Notes: a model not told the origin generated them from the sequence alone. A DNA stretch of 64,000 nucleotides from Gambelia wislizenii (GCA_030847615.1 JAUMIR010000003.1:192209149-192273148), one strand, 5' to 3'. Shown: positions 9,355 to 22,241, numbered from the stretch's first letter. Numbers and translations are program-made.

Positions 9355-9900
9355 TAATAATAATAATAATAATAATAATACAATATTTATTTCTTACCCA
9401 CCTCTCACTATGGCTCGAGGCATATAAACAAAACATGGTTAAAAACACATATCCGTTAAAAACATATATTAATTTAAAAGAACAAGTAAAAGCACATCAT
9501 TTTAAAACACTCTATTCACAATTTAAAATTCACAATTTAATATTAAGTGGATAGGCCTGCTGGAAGAGGCTGGTCTTGAATGCTGGTTGAAATTTAGAAA
9601 GCATATTCAGCTGTCATATCTCTTCTGACAGGGCCTTCCACAGTCTAGGGTCAGGTGAAGAAAAGGTATTCTGGGTGACAGGCACCAACCTAATCCTAGT
9701 TGCCTGGAGCAAATGTCCTCCAGAGGACCTAAGTGTACAGGGTGGATTATATAAGAGAAGGTGATTCTGTAGGTAACCTCGACCCAAACCATGTATGGCT
9801 TTAAAGGTAATAACCAACACTTTGTAACTTGCCTGGAATCTAATTAGAAGCCAGTGGAGCGATTTTTATTTTGGTGTGATATGAACCAAAGTGCTATGGA
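9355..9900 (-). mobile_element. L2-type LINE 3' fragment
   Basis: On the minus strand the sequence codes 'HGLGRGYLQNHLL', 'CTLRSSGGHLLQ' and 'PRLWKALSEEI', a pattern typical of the extreme C-terminus of L2-type LINE ORF2 (GLGP.YL..., LRSS, PRLWN.LP.EI). The tail is a (TTA)n tract at 9,355-9,380 preceded in sense by 'ggtgggtaagaaataaat'. It is related to the copy at 18,079-18,595. 5' truncated and non-coding. Confidence 0.65.
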
Positions 9901-10341
9901 TGGTCAACATCAAGGTCCCTGCTTTTCCTTCATCCACTAAGACCTCAGGATATCCCTGGTGGATCTCAATGGGTGATGTCATCCGTCTGCATCTGGTTAT
10001 CAGGACATAACCATACACTTCTCTGATCCCCTGTGCTCTACACAAGCTATGGAATGGCTTGGGGAAGGGGAGTAAATGGCCAGTTTGTGGGGAGGAGGGA
10101 TTTGGTTGTCGTAGAGGGGGGAAGAGAATATCAACCTCCATAATGAGCAAAAAAGCTTATGCAAGCATATATATCTTGGACTTGCATATGTCAATAACAG
10201 AATCCCATCCATGGTCAACCTATGTGCAGGTCATCTTGTGTTGTTGGAATGATGCTAGAGCAGGAGCAGGCAATGTAAGTATGCCAAATTTTCACACCCA
10301 GCACTGACAACTGCACAAAGCCAGGAATATTTTAAAGTTAA

Positions 10342-10450
10342 AATCTAGAAAGAGTTGTTGTGTGCCTTCAAGTCATTTCTGACTTATGGCAGCCCTGTCA
10401 CTGGTTTTCTTGGCAAGATTTGTTCAGAGGGGGGTTACCTTTATCTTCTT
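10342..10450 (-). mobile_element. tRNA-derived SINE, 3' part
   Basis: Reverse-complement match to the body and tail of the SINE seen complete at 14,199-14,432: 'gttgttgtgtgccttcaagt' is the tail, and 'cttggcaagatttgttcaga' is the body. The tRNA-like head is missing. Confidence 0.7.
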
Positions 10451-10490
10451 CTTGGGAGAAATGTGGGATATAAATTCAATAAATAAATAA

Positions 10491-10492
<2 letters not shown>

Positions 10493-10526
<34 letters not shown>
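10493..10526. repeat. (TG)n microsatellite
   Basis: Uninterrupted TG tract of about 34 bases directly after an A-rich LINE or SINE-like tail (AATAAATAAATAA at 10,478-10,491). Confidence 0.95.
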
Positions 10527-10528
<2 letters not shown>

Positions 10529-12470
10529 GACTGGTACTGGCTGGACATCCTCTTTTGCTTTTGACTCTGGAGCAGGGGGTGGTCTTGGAGGGCCTTGAGG
10601 TCTGTTCCTTGAAGAACCTACTTTTCAATTTTTGGCCCAATTTTAGTCTAACATAGGAAGGGCATTGGGATGCTCCCTGATGGCTATTGGGCAGATTATG
10701 TCCTTAGGGCTGCATGACATCCATGGGTTCACTTTGACCATCACTGCACTAACTCAATGAGATATGCTGCTATTCTTCTGTCTTGAGCATTTTGTTGTCT
10801 GTAATCCATAGACCCACTTCTTTTTTTAAAGCATTGTAATTGAAAGCCAGTGAGACTACCCAAAAGTAGACTGATTAGGGATTCCATTCCAAAGGTTCAG
10901 ACTCTGAATTAATTTATATATTAGTGAATATGCTACTTTTCATAATTCAGTTTTCCAAAACACAATTAGATCCCAAAGGAGCTGAATACAATCAAAGATT
11001 TTCCTTTACCCAAGTTCTTAATACACCTTACTGAAGAATATCACAAACAAATCTGAAAAGAACACTGGATTTGCCTGAGGCAAATTTATGAAATTGCTGC
11101 TCCTTTTTTATTACTTATATTGCACCTCCCCCGCTGCCGCCACCTTGTTTGATAACTCTTCAAAATAATCTAGACTCATTTCTCTCATTACACAGTGGTC
11201 ATCTCTGTGGAATTCTTTCATTTCATTAAAAAGACACAAAACAATGACACTTGGAAATGTAATATTTCAGAAGAAAAGCTAAATACTCTGAAAGGTCTAT
11301 TGCAATAAAATGTTTTCTAGCATTTTGTCCAGTTAAAACAAAGACAAAACATTTCTTTTAGAGATAAATCACATATTAATTAGAATAAGAATAATGTGCT
11401 TATGTGAAATTACAGCTCCTTCTCTCTATTCTTCTCAAGTAAGAAATAATAATCAATGAAAGTGAATACCCATAGAAAATAAAAAAATAAATAAATTATA
11501 ACATAAAATTAAATTCCCTTATAAATGCTAAATATTTTACTTGCTGTATTTCTATAATGTTTTCCCATCTTATTATATTTGAGAGCTAAAAAATGCACCT
11601 CCCCACACAAGTGAGGAGTGCCCAGGGGCTTTCCCCTGGCAGCATAGATTATTTCAGAAATGGAAAATCTGTTTGTGCATTCATTGTCACCATCCAGTCC
11701 TCAGCTTCTCCTTCATTATATGGACTCTAGGCTAGTTCATACCATAACATTGTGTATGTGTCTCTCTCACCCACACATCTGTGTCTTAATCTTGTAGACT
11801 GAACTTATAATGAGTAGGATCATCAGGAAGGAGCTGGAAGAAAACAAAACCAAAGAAGTTGGGCTAAAACAGTTGAAGAAACCTCATACAGCAGGGCCGA
11901 TGATACCATCTAAATTTTAAAAACTGCCTTTTCTGACCAGGCTTTACTTAATGGAATTGCTAGTAAAATGGCTAAATTATTGGTGCATGGTGAAAATGTA
12001 CTTCAGTACCTAAGCTGCTGACATGATGCCAAAATGACATTTACTGGGAATGGTAATTTATACTACTTCTGTTATCATTTTAATTAAGCAAGTTTCAGCT
12101 GAGTGAATATAAATGGGGAGAAAATTTAGTAAATCTTTTGTCAAAAGACAGATTTACTATTGGGGGAAAGAGGTGTGAATAATCAGGATAACAAGGAGGT
12201 AGTTAAAATCCTGTCTGAGGAGTGGTTTAGCAGCCATTGACTATACAACATTAGCAGAATTTTCATTAAGGATTCTGTTTAGTGCATCAAAACCAATAGA
12301 ATATCCCTTCACACACACCACTTCATGACTTTATTAGGACTCCACAGCTAGCAACTAGTCGGTGGCCCTATATTTTGGATTCCTTCTCCCCCAAAACCGT
12401 CATCCTTAGTATCTCCATAAGAAGTGTGATTTTGCTGAAGTGTATAATATGCATATATTCTCTTCTGTGA
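10527..12470. other. No recognisable feature
   Basis: AT-rich sequence without an open frame of note. I recognise no repeat family or RNA. It may be old, unalignable repeat or unique intergenic DNA. Confidence 0.4.
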
Positions 12471-12520
12471 GAGCCAGTGTGGTGTAGTGGTTTGAGTATT
12501 TGACTATGGAGTTTATCACA
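12471..12520 (+). mobile_element. SINE head fragment (tRNA-like promoter)
   Basis: 'gagagccagtgtggtgtag' followed by 'tggtttgagtatttgacta' matches the start and A-box region of the tRNA-derived SINE. The body is absent. Confidence 0.6.
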
Positions 12521-13159
12521 CAAAGCTGAAATTGTGTGATTACAACAGTATAGTATCATGAATGGGTTCCTGTTATTGCACATTGTTGTCCTCCTGTGGT
12601 CCATTTGTGCTCCATCTGTTAATTACACATAACTTTTTGTTGATGGGCAAAACCCGCAAATAACACTTAGTATGACTCTTTTCGCAGTATTGATGAATAT
12701 GTGAGATCACATCCTGCTATAATCACACAATTACAGCATGAAAGGGTAGTCCTCGAAATGTCACCTTTGCTTGGTACATTTTTATGTTTGTTTAAGTGTA
12801 TATTTGTGAAGTTCTTTTGTTATGTATTTGTTTTTGGTGTTTTTAACTGAAGTTTCATCTTCTCACAAGAATATCTGAAATCTCACCCATGCAAAATCAT
12901 GGAAGTAAGAGAAAACATTTCTTAAAGGTACATGTGCAGGCCAGCATGAAGGATTAATACTCTGCTATTAGAAGGTAATGCAAAGAAGTGTTAACTGTAG
13001 TGTGAGCTGAAATCCCATTTTTAAACCACTAGTGGTGGTTGTGCAATAATTATGTGGTGGTAGTATGATTACAGCAACATGAGTTATTACTGTGAACATG
13101 CTGCTATGATTCAGCTTTCCTCAATAGTGGAATTACAGTATTTTTAGATGCTTGTCTGG
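12521..13159. other. No recognisable feature
   Basis: AT-rich intergenic sequence; no gene or repeat recognised. Confidence 0.4.
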
Positions 13160-13325
13160 TAAAGTCCTACAACTCTGGAGGCCACAGAAACCCAGGCAAG
13201 TCACATTTTCTCAACCTCAGAGGCAAACTCCCCTCTGAACATATCTTGCGAAGAAAACCCCATGATAGTTTTGGCTTAGGGTCAACATAAGTCAGAAAAT
13301 GACATGAAGGCACACAACAACTGCA
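13160..13325 (+). mobile_element. tRNA-derived SINE, body and tail
   Basis: Carries 'ggcaagtcacattttctca', 'cccctctgaacatatcttg' and the end 'gaaggcacacaacaac'. The same blocks occur in order in the copy at 14,199-14,432. The head is decayed. Confidence 0.7.
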
Positions 13326-13559
13326 TTTTCTTCTGTACTAAAAAGCAAAGGCTAGCTACAAGTAAACTACTAATATAATTCCATAATCAGCTAGACAGAA
13401 TAAGCATTCAGCAAAATCCCAAACTTTCATATATAATATTACATGAATGGATTGTGGTCAGATTCACTGAGGAGATGCTTTAAAATGAAAGGATAATCCA
13501 CTGATGAAACAGATGTTTTGTTTATAGAAGTCCACAGGTGTTGTCATCTGGATCTTTAA

Positions 13560-13866
13560 TTTTAGGACTTTTTCAGATGGGGGAAAAAAACCCCGAGGAG
13601 GTCGGGAGAATGGGGCTGTCGTGCTTACACAGCCCCATTTCAGACAGCCCCGTCCTCCTCTGTCCTCCTCCCTACCTCCTCCCGACCTTCCCCTGTACTG
13701 CTAGCACTGCTTTTTATTAATGGAAAACCTCTGTGAATAAAAAGCAGCACCTGCAGAACGGGGGATGTTTGAGAGGAGGTCGGGAGGACAGGACTGTGTA
13801 AGTGCGACAGCCCTGTTCTTCTCCTGACCTCCTTGGGGTCCCCCCCCATTTGAAAAAGTCCTAAAA
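13560..13866. mobile_element. Palindromic MITE
   Basis: The left end 'ttttaggactttttcagatg' is repeated inverted at the right end ('catttgaaaaagtcctaaaa', with slight change). Inner blocks such as 'gaggaggtcgggag' also recur inverted, so the whole unit folds into a long imperfect hairpin around 'ttttattaatggaaaacctc'. It has no coding capacity. This fits a non-autonomous DNA transposon; the superfamily is unclear because no clear target duplication was found. Confidence 0.65.
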
Positions 13867-14198
13867 GATCTTGGGGAGAAGTCTGAGAGAGACTGCTGCC
13901 TTAGAACCTGGAAAACTGAGTTTAGAAAATTTATGTTTTAAACTACAGATCCCAACTTCAAAAATGAGTTGTTATTATCCTCTCACATCTGCATTGGCCA
14001 CATGCAGCAGATACAGTGATTCCCAGCATGGAAATATATAGGTGTTAAACCCATTTAGATTTTAAAGGTTAAAGTTTTAACAGTGTTGCCATGGAGGTGT
14101 GAAAGTTAAGGAATCTTTCCCAAAAAAGGGGGGTGGCACGATAAGCATGGCTGAATACATAGGTATTCAGGCACAGAGTTTTAAGACAAAAGCACTCA

Positions 14199-14432
14199 CT
14201 GAACCCAGTGGGGTAGTGGCTTGAGTGTTAGATAATAAAATTAGGTTTTGAATCCCTACTTGACCATGGAAACCTCTGGGTGATTTTCGGCAAGTCACAT
14301 TCTCTCAGCCTCGGAAGAAGTCTTAGGCAAACCCCCTCTGAACAAATCTTGCCAAGAAAACCTGTGATAGGTTCACCTTGGGATTGCTGTAAGCCAGAAA
14401 CGACTTGAAGGCACACAACAACAAATTCACTG
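14199..14432 (+). mobile_element. tRNA-derived SINE, near full length
   Basis: The head holds an A-box-like 'gtagtggcttgagtgtta' and a B-box-like 'ggttttgaatccc', as in tRNA-derived pol III promoters. The body contains 'ggcaagtcacattctctcag' and 'ctctgaacaaatcttgccaa'. The tail is 'cttgaaggcacacaacaaca'. The structure fits squamate SINEs whose 3' end resembles a LINE tail (Sauria-SINE-like). The family name is from memory. Confidence 0.75.
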
Positions 14433-16049
14433 AAAGTCCTCAACCCAGATGGATGATCTGTCACTTTCTGCTTCCCCCACATATGCACGTTCTTTTATGT
14501 GCAAGTTGCTTCCATCTTGCATATTTCAAAATCTTTGAATTTGCAAACTTTTCAGCCATTCCTACAGTCCATCTGCTGTAGAGGGAAACATTAAAAAGGT
14601 TGGCTTTTTAAAGCTTGACCAGAAAGGCCAATATATTCAAGAGAGAACAGAGATGAGGAATAATGGCCAGAAGAGTGTACAGGAGAGTGTACAGTTGGTC
14701 TCAGTTTTAGTGCAATTCTATGCATTTCTGTCTAGAAATAAGCCCCATTGACTTCAGCTGGACTTACTGACAGCTGGTATTTATACAATCATAGCTTAAT
14801 GTTACAATCCATTCTCTGTAACTTCTAATATTTTTATTTTAGATTCAGATTTGTTGAAGAAAGAAGAAAATGAAGTTAATAGATTCACAGATTTAAACAC
14901 ACAGAGGACCATTATAATCTGACTTAGTTTGACCTTCTGCATAATACAGTCAAGAAATGCATTGAAAAGCCCCTGGAGCGAACCCAAATTGTCTAGTATG
15001 GCTTTAGAATAAATATCTAGATTTATTTTTCTCCAATACAAAGTCAGCCTTATGGGCAAAAAGTGATGCTCTTGGACAATGGTTGATTCTGGAAGGAGTT
15101 TCAGTGCTCAGCAACACAGGCAAGCCTGCAATGCAATCTGGTCTTGAATGTAAAATGATACACCCAACTGGTGAGTATGATTAAGTCTATTAACATCTTG
15201 TTATTATCAGTGCAGAGGAAAAAAAGCATTAATAAATTGTTGACATAATTTCCTTAGACAGACTGCACACACATTTTATGCCACCACATAATCATGACTG
15301 TCATGTTTATCATTCCTGCTGTGTCTATGATCAGAACATTGTAAATAAGTTTGCTTTACAGTATGAGCCAGAAAATTAAGCCATCTACTCAGTCATCCCT
15401 GGCATAAAGATTTAATCCTGAACAATAGCCATAAATCTAGCCTAGATTCATAGTTGGGCTAAATCATAAACAGGTTTTCTCTGTATATTTTGTCCGATTG
15501 CCTCTGTAGTGTCACAAGTGAATTCAAAATATTGCAGTAAATCTAATTATTGTATTTCCCCTTATTAATTGCGTTTATGATAGTTTTTCTCATGAAATTT
15601 AGAAAGCGGAGGTAACTATAACAGCTGTTATCTGATCTTAAAGAGACATCCATGGCCTGTGTTTTTTCTTTTAATGATGTCAAATCATATCACTGTATTT
15701 CAATAAACAACTCTCCCTCCATCACCACCACCATATTCAATACAGTTGAAAAGAATATGGCCTGCTAAATATAATGGACCCAATATAGCCAGGGTTTGTT
15801 CCAACCCTCCCCCCACCACACACACACACATACACACACCTATGCGTACTTGCTTGGAAATAAGCTACACTGAGCACCATAGGACTTGGTTCTGAGGAAA
15901 CAAGGATAGAATCAGGGTAGAAATTTGAGACTTGCTGTGAAGGCATATGCAAGTCTGCTTAGAAGAAAAGTCCACTGAATTCAATGGGACTCATTCACAA
16001 TGGGACTTGGTAAGTGTATATAAGTTTGTAGTCCCAAACATTAGGTCAT
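14433..16049. other. Intergenic; short unclassified repeats and a CA tract
   Basis: Two or three copies of an unclassified motif of the type 'gcaattctatgcat...aagccccattgacttca' occur at about 14,709-14,765, 15,844-15,935 and 15,940-16,000; a similar motif is at about 46,020-46,160. A CA-rich tract lies at 15,816-15,838. No gene recognised. Confidence 0.45.
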
Positions 16050-17645
16050 TAGGAGTTTTGGTGTTAGGTCCCACCAGCATTTTGATGACATTTGGCTCTA
16101 TTTTTCCTTATCATCTGAGTTGGCTGGGGCTGTGGAAGTGCTGGAGCATTGCCTGGATGCTCTAATTGGCTAGATGAGGGAGAATAAACTGAGGCTGAAT
16201 CCTGATAAGGCTGACATTCTGTGGATTGGTGGTTCTTGAGTCTGGGAACTGTGTAGGTTACCCGCTCTGGATGGGGTTGCACTCCCCCTGAAGGAGCAGA
16301 TGTACAGTCTGGTGGCTCATCTACAGCAGCCAAGATACATCAGTTCCCCACTAGAATATCCTGGCTCAGATCCGGTCTATTCTATCCCAGTTACATGGAG
16401 AAAATGGGTTGAAGTCAAAACAGAACGCTGCCCTGTCACTATAGCCACCACCACCATTTTCCCTGCTGACTTGTAAGCCAGGAAGGAAGCCTGCCTTGAT
16501 CACATGCTGTGGAACTCCATCCTGCCTTCTGTGATAGCCAGGGAGCTGATGGCAGCAGTGAGGGGCAGCCTGCCAGACAGGCTTCCATGGACACAGATTT
16601 TGACCACCAGAAATGGAGTAAAGTGAGTATTATATTAAAATGTTTTATCAGGCTTCACCTTATTTCAGCTTTGTATCTGCCCCAGGAGTGGTGAGGACTG
16701 TCCAAGGGCAGATCAGGGTAAATGCTTTGCATCATTTGGACTGCAGGGCTCTGGAATGGGAGCAAGCCAGGGTATTTAGCCCATGTAGATAAGCCCTGGG
16801 ACTATTCCTAGATCCATCCTTGTCAATGGTGGCTCAGATAGATTCAGTATCTCAGAGTGCTCAGGGTCAACTTTGATTGGTCTGCCAGCTATGGCCTTTC
16901 CTGGGCAGGGATAATTTAGCCACAGCAGTCCATGCATTGGTAACTTCCAGATTAGACTATTGCAATGCAATATACATGTTGCTACCCTTGAAGAGGACTC
17001 AGAAACTGCAGCTAGTACAAAATGCAGCAGCTAGACTGCTCACTAGGATTCCATTCATCTATCATATAATACCTGTTCTGAAGGAATTGCACTGGCTGCC
17101 AATACATTTCCATTTTGAATTCAAGGTGCTGGCAATAATATTTAAAGTCCTAAATAGCTTGGGAACTTGATACTTTAGGGAGTACCTCTCTCTATATATA
17201 TATGCCAACCTAAGAACTGGGGTCTATTGGACCACCCTCCATGTTTCATCAGTAGGGGAAATACATTGTGAGAGAACATGGGATAGGACCTTTTCTCTGG
17301 TGACACCCCAGTTGTAGAATTCCCTCCCCCTGGAGCCCTAATTGGCACCAACATTGGAATCATTTCAGTGCCAAGTTAAAACCTGTTTTTTAATTGAAGC
17401 TTTCAGGCCAAACTGATTTTATCTAGGCTACATATTTTTATGCTTATATTATTCAAGAGTGTTTTAACCAGTGTTTAAATTGTTTCTTTTTAAATTGAGA
17501 AACTATTTAATATGTTTTTAATATTTTAAAACTTTTTAAATTATTTATTGTTTTAAGTTGATTTTATTGTAAGCCACCCTGAGATCTTTGGATAAAGTGT
17601 GGGATAGAAACATTTTAACAAACAAACAAAACAAACAAACAAACA
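16050..17645 (+). mobile_element. L2-type LINE, 3' half
   Basis: Decayed ORF2 C-terminus. 'MRENKLRLNPDKADILWIGG' is seen near 16,175. The 97-residue frame at 16,877-17,170 has 'TSRLDYCNAIYMLLPL', 'KLQLVQNAAARLLTRI' and 'PVLKELHWLPI', a diagnostic L2-type block. The 3' end has 'gtaagccaccctgagatc', 'gtgggatagaaa' and an (AAAC)n tail at 17,618-17,645. 5' truncated with stops; not active. Confidence 0.8.
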
Positions 17646-18078
17646 TTAGAAACATTAGACAATAAAATATTATTTTAGCTGGTTTACAGCTAGCACATGA
17701 AAACAATTTTATCCTGCACTAGATGAAAAGTCTCGTATCTAGTTTCTCAAGGAGTGAACATTGCTGTGAGTTTTCTTTATTGGGAATTTAATGTATCATA
17801 GGCATCATCACAAGATCAGACAGCCATCTGAAAATAAGTAGTGTTAATGTACCACATGTTGCAGTGTGAGTGTGCCTTCTCATTTTTCCATTAATTCAAA
17901 TGACTCCTCCACAAAACTCCATTCTGTTCCCCTTCCCACTTGGTTTTCTCCTACTCCTTCAATCACAGTATCACTCAGTAGTCATTAGACAGGATTGTTC
18001 CTCCTTGGTAGTGATGGTGGTCATTGGTTGGAAGTGATTTTCCTCCTCCACTTATTTTTCCTCTTTGTTAATTTTTTT
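17646..18078. other. No recognisable feature
   Basis: Intergenic; nothing recognised. Confidence 0.4.
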
Positions 18079-18595
18079 CAATAATAATAATAATAATAAA
18101 TTATTTCAATCCCACCCCTCTGCAATGCAGTCGGGGAGGCTTACATCATAAAAATCCCATAATTACATTAATTAACCCATCCACCCCTTAAAACACTATA
18201 AAAATTAAACAGATTAAAAATGTACAATAATTAAAAAGAAGGGGGAAATGAAATAATCCAGTGGCCGCTAAAGGGAAAAGGCAGCTGAATCTTCGGGCTG
18301 GGATAGCTATTCGGGAAAGGCCTGCCGGAAAAGATCCATCTCGACAGCTTTTTTGAAGCTGTCTAAGGTGGTAATAAGAGGGATCTCATCTGGCAGGCCA
18401 TTCTATAATCTGGGAGAGGCAGCAGAGAAGGCCGTCTGGGAGGTCACCGACAGCCTTGTTTTCATAGGTTGTAACAGATTCCTCTCAGAGGACCGAAGTG
18501 TGTGGGGAGGGTCATACGGAAGGAGGTGGTCCTGGAGATAAGTTGGACCCAAGCCATGTAGGGCTTTAAAGGTCATAACCAACTCTTCTACTTCT
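18079..18595 (-). mobile_element. L2-type LINE 3' fragment
   Basis: In sense (minus) it codes 'ALHGLGPTYLQDHLLPY', 'TLRSSERNLLQ' and 'SPRLWNGLPDEI', matching the LINE C-terminus also seen at 9,355-9,900, and it ends in an (ATT)n tail at 18,080-18,100. It is somewhat better preserved than the 9.4-kb copy. Confidence 0.7.
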
Positions 18596-19204
18596 ACTTC
18601 CTCAAGCCTGTTGTTTGTGCCTTTTCAGCAGGACTTCCACAGTGTAAATGTCAAAAATGGAGCAGACCCCAATTTTTATTAAACAAACAAACAAATAAAT
18701 AAATAAATTCAAATGGGGCTCAACAATTCATGTTTCAACCTCTGCAGCTTCCCAACATCACCCATATTCAATTCATGTATTTACTAATGTGACCAGGAAA
18801 TAAAATGTTTTCCTGTGGTCAAGTTCCACATTCTTTCAGGTAGTATAGACACTGTGATTGTGATATCTGAAGTCATAATGCTATTTCCCTCACCAATTTT
18901 TAGAAAACTGTGTCAGTCCATTTTGGCATAAAAAGGAAAGAAGGGATTTAGTAGCCCTTTCAAGAAAAACTGATGTATTTTAGCATGAGTTTTCATGGAT
19001 TTCATTTCACCTTTTCAGATGAGTTGATGGAATACAATACAAATCACAGATATTTAAGCATGTTTACATATTTGTGGCAGTCGTTTCTTGGCAAACTCCA
19101 TATATTAATGTAGCAGTTCACATATATGTAACTATAGAATTCTTCTCAAAAAAGTATCTCACTGCAATAGAATTGATTCACAGGTAAGCAAAGATTCTCA
19201 GGTA
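18596..19204. other. Intergenic, A-rich tail remnant
   Basis: An (AAAC)(AAAT) tract at about 18,680-18,708 looks like a retroelement tail. No gene recognised. Confidence 0.4.
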
Positions 19205-19285
19205 AGCTTTAATACCGCCCCGATTGTTTTTAACAGAGGGATGGGGTAGAAATAAATATTATTATTATTATTATTATTATTACCT
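19205..19285 (+). mobile_element. Short LINE 3' tail with (ATT)n
   Basis: 'ctttaataccgccccgattg' then 'ggggtagaaataaat' followed by (ATT)n at 19,257-19,282 is a typical truncated L2-type tail. Confidence 0.5.
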
Positions 19286-19399
19286 CAAGAGTAACAGGCC
19301 ACTTATCTGACAGGCATATATCATCTTATACCACTCTTTGAAGGTTTATGGTCTGTGTCACAATTCACATCATTCTGTATTACACTCTGATCCCACCAT

Positions 19400-20300
19400 C
19401 ACATCTATGTTGTTACCCAAATTGCTTGGGATCTGTGGGGACCCTCTAATGTCCTAATATTAATTTGGGGAATTTTACTAACTCAACTTGGCACGCAAGA
19501 GGCTGGGCAACAGGAGGATCTTTTAACCTATGTATACCTGTAATAACAAAGAAGACTAAGTCAAAGGGTACAGATAAATTATCTTTATTGGAAATTAATA
19601 TCAACAGCATTCACACAAGCAAACAGGCTTCAGACACATAAGGCTATCAATGATTTTCAGGAAGTATTTGTATAGGGGAATAGAGTAGGGTTATACTATA
19701 CCAATCCTGCAGAACTGAGATTGCAAAGTACACCAACAGCGAAGAGGTCTGGACAACAGAATTGCTACACAGCCTGAAGTGAGGTCAAGAAGTGGAAGTG
19801 TGCACCTGGCTACACAGACTAATGTGGAGTCAATAGGAAGAGAATCTGTGCACGCTTGGGTGATGTTTTAAGGTGATATTTATATGAAATAATTCCCCTG
19901 AAAGGATGGGATTTTGAGTGGAATATAATGTTCCTCGGATGTTTCCATGACTAGATAGTGGGTGCTCTGGAAGAGTTAATGATCGTTAATGGATGCTGCA
20001 TTTGGAATTGAATAGGTGCAAGCAAAGTCTTTTGTTGGAAGGGGGTGAGGGAAAGAAGGACCCATTTTACAAGCATTAAGGACTCTGCTATAATTGAGTG
20101 GATTAGTGAATGACTCATTCCAGGTGTTAACTCTGACCTGGGTATGACCTGTTTGGGGAATTTCCAAAGGCCCGCCCCTTGGTCATACATGAATCCAGCC
20201 TTGGTATCAGGGGCCCCTGGTCTATCTGCTATGTGGATGGCCACATTAAGCCAAATTATTAAATACAGCCAATTATCTGATATTCCAGGATGGGAGATAT
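19400..20300 (-). mobile_element. Possible solo LTR
   Basis: No coding capacity. On the minus strand a TATA-like 'ATATAAATATCACC' (plus about 19,871-19,884) precedes an A/T-rich polyadenylation-like region near 19,580, followed by an end resembling that of the possible LTR at 23,530-24,360 ('taatattaatttgggg' versus 'taatattggggggaaa'). The boundaries are uncertain and no target duplication was established. It could be another repeat type. Confidence 0.3.
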
Positions 20301-20866
20301 CAAGGGAGGTAACAATGTAACTATGCTTAAATACCTGTGGCTTGCACTATATTCAAACAATGCACCTGAAGAAGTCAGTTAAAATCAATGAAAGCTCACG
20401 CTAAAAGAAACCTGAAAGTTGTTACTAGATTCCTCCCCCCCCACACACACACACACACCATTTCCATGCCAATGCCATCAGAGCTCCAATACTGACACAA
20501 CCCCATGATCTGTGTAATTCTTGTGTTTGGAGGTTTTGCTAATGACCAAGATAACATAGATCCCAGGCACACAGAAGCATTTTTTCAGCAGCTGCAACAT
20601 TAGATTAACACCTTATGAATCAAGTTTTAAATAAGTTGAAGAATGGAAATCCAAAACCAAGAAATACGAACCCAGGTCACTTCCCTGCCTGCCTTTTTAA
20701 TTAATGAATTGCATGGCAGGATGGGTGTTAGCAGGTCAGAATAATAGCAAAGGAGAAAACAAAGTATGATCAGATAGGGATAATAAATGGTGACAATAGA
20801 AAAAGAATTAGTAATATTTCCCATTGGTAGCAATATGGCTACTTCTTTCAGGACAAAAGGCTATGA
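20301..20866. other. No recognisable feature
   Basis: Intergenic, with a short CA tract at about 20,441-20,458. Confidence 0.4.
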
Positions 20867-20924
<58 letters not shown>

Positions 20925-20935
20925 CACACACACAT
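20867..20935. repeat. Compound microsatellite (TC)n(TA)n(CA)n
   Basis: About 24 bases of TC, then about 29 of TA, then a short CA run. Confidence 0.95.
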
Positions 20936-21344
20936 CTATGTATCCCTTTAAATCTTTTAAAAAGTTTTATTATCAGAATTGATATGGCAAGGTAAATGAA
21001 CAATTAATTAACAATAAAAATGGTAATCATAACAAAGAACTAAATGCAATTTTGGAAGGTCTTTGAAAGACATTATTACTTATCCAAAGCTGATGGGATC
21101 ATTTGTTTCTTTTATTACTATTATTTCTTTGAGCACAGCCAGTGTGTTGTCATGTTGCTATTAAGAGAAATGTAATAAATTCTTAATTTTTTCATTATCT
21201 CTATCACTTCTGTTTCAGGAATCATCAAGAAAGAGTGATATAGTGGCTCTAATGCTATTCAAGAAGCAAATAAAAAGCAGGAAAGCTTTATTGGTATGCA
21301 AAGGGAGCTCTATAGTCAAATAGATATGTAAAGCATTTCTGAGA
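20936..21344. other. No recognisable feature
   Basis: AT-rich intergenic sequence; no gene or repeat recognised. Confidence 0.4.
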
Positions 21345-22241
21345 GACCCAGGAAATAATGAGTCAAGACACATATATTGGGTTAAAATAGGGCCACTTTA
21401 TTAAACATAACCTATTTAAGCATTTCTGAAGAGCTCTGTAATGGGGGAGCAACTTAGTGTGGGAATTGCTGGGGCAGGAGGTCATCTCCCTGACCACCTC
21501 CCCAACTTCCCTTGGGTGAAAACACCTGAACCCCAGGGAGAACCCATAAGCTGGGTCCCCCCCCCCGTCAGTCTTCATCTGGAAGGCCAACCCAAAAGTC
21601 CCTCCCGTAAGTCACAGGACTTAAGGAGTGGGTTTATCCTTCAGACTAGCCCCTGAAGGTTTGAATACTTTCCCACCCCTCAATTCACAGGACCTAAAGG
21701 GGCAATTCCGGAGTGTTTAAAATTTAATTTAATTAGGTATTTATACCCTGCTCTTCAGCCACAAAGGCTATCAGAGCAGCTCACAAATTGTTAAGCAACA
21801 GGAATCTACACATCTACACTGCATTAAGCAGTTTCCAATATGTATTAGATAATTCTCCCCACAAGCTGGGTATGCCAAAAGGGGGAGGTGCCAAAGGTGC
21901 TCACAGATCTACTAAATCCCTCCCCCTTTACTTGCCAAGTGACCACCTATTTAAGACACCACACAAAGCCAATTGTCAAGTCTACATCCACAGTGTGGGA
22001 CAGGCAGGAAAAAAAACAGAAAGGGGGCAAAAATTCATACCCAGCCCCAAAGCAACCAATAATATCACACTGATTCAGTGTCAGATGCACAGGTCGAGTG
22101 ATGAAGAAAGAGAAAGAGCCGGGCTGGTGAGGCCCTAAATAGGCTCTGGATCCTCCCCCAGCTCTCCACACCAAGGCACATGTGCATTGGCCAAAATTTC
22201 TTGTCTCTCTACCTGATCCATCATCAAATGTGGTTCCCCGT
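21345..22241 (-). mobile_element. Solo Ngaro remnant (B-spacer-A), with nested insertion
   Basis: Non-coding copy related to those at 47,148-47,918 and 54,292-55,041. Shared blocks include 'tgggggagcaac', 'tcccttgggtgaaaacacct', 'acccaaaagtccctccc' and 'gacaccaca'. In sense it runs A - spacer - B, as expected if A1 and A2 of a full element recombined and removed the genes. A LINE tail is inserted at about 21,717-21,856. Target-site features were not resolved. Confidence 0.6.
21717..21856 (-). mobile_element. LINE 3' tail nested in the solo Ngaro
   Basis: 'gtatttataccctgctcttc' with an AATTTAATTTAATT start looks like the inverted tail of an L2-type LINE. It interrupts sequence that is continuous in the 47-kb copy. 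Confidence 0.5.

Noticed and set aside
9207..9554. 115-residue open frame
   Set aside because: Low-complexity Ile run from a TAA microsatellite and LINE tail; no protein family.
14199..14432. Functional tRNA gene
   Set aside because: Box A/B-like parts are followed by a SINE body and tail and there is no cloverleaf.
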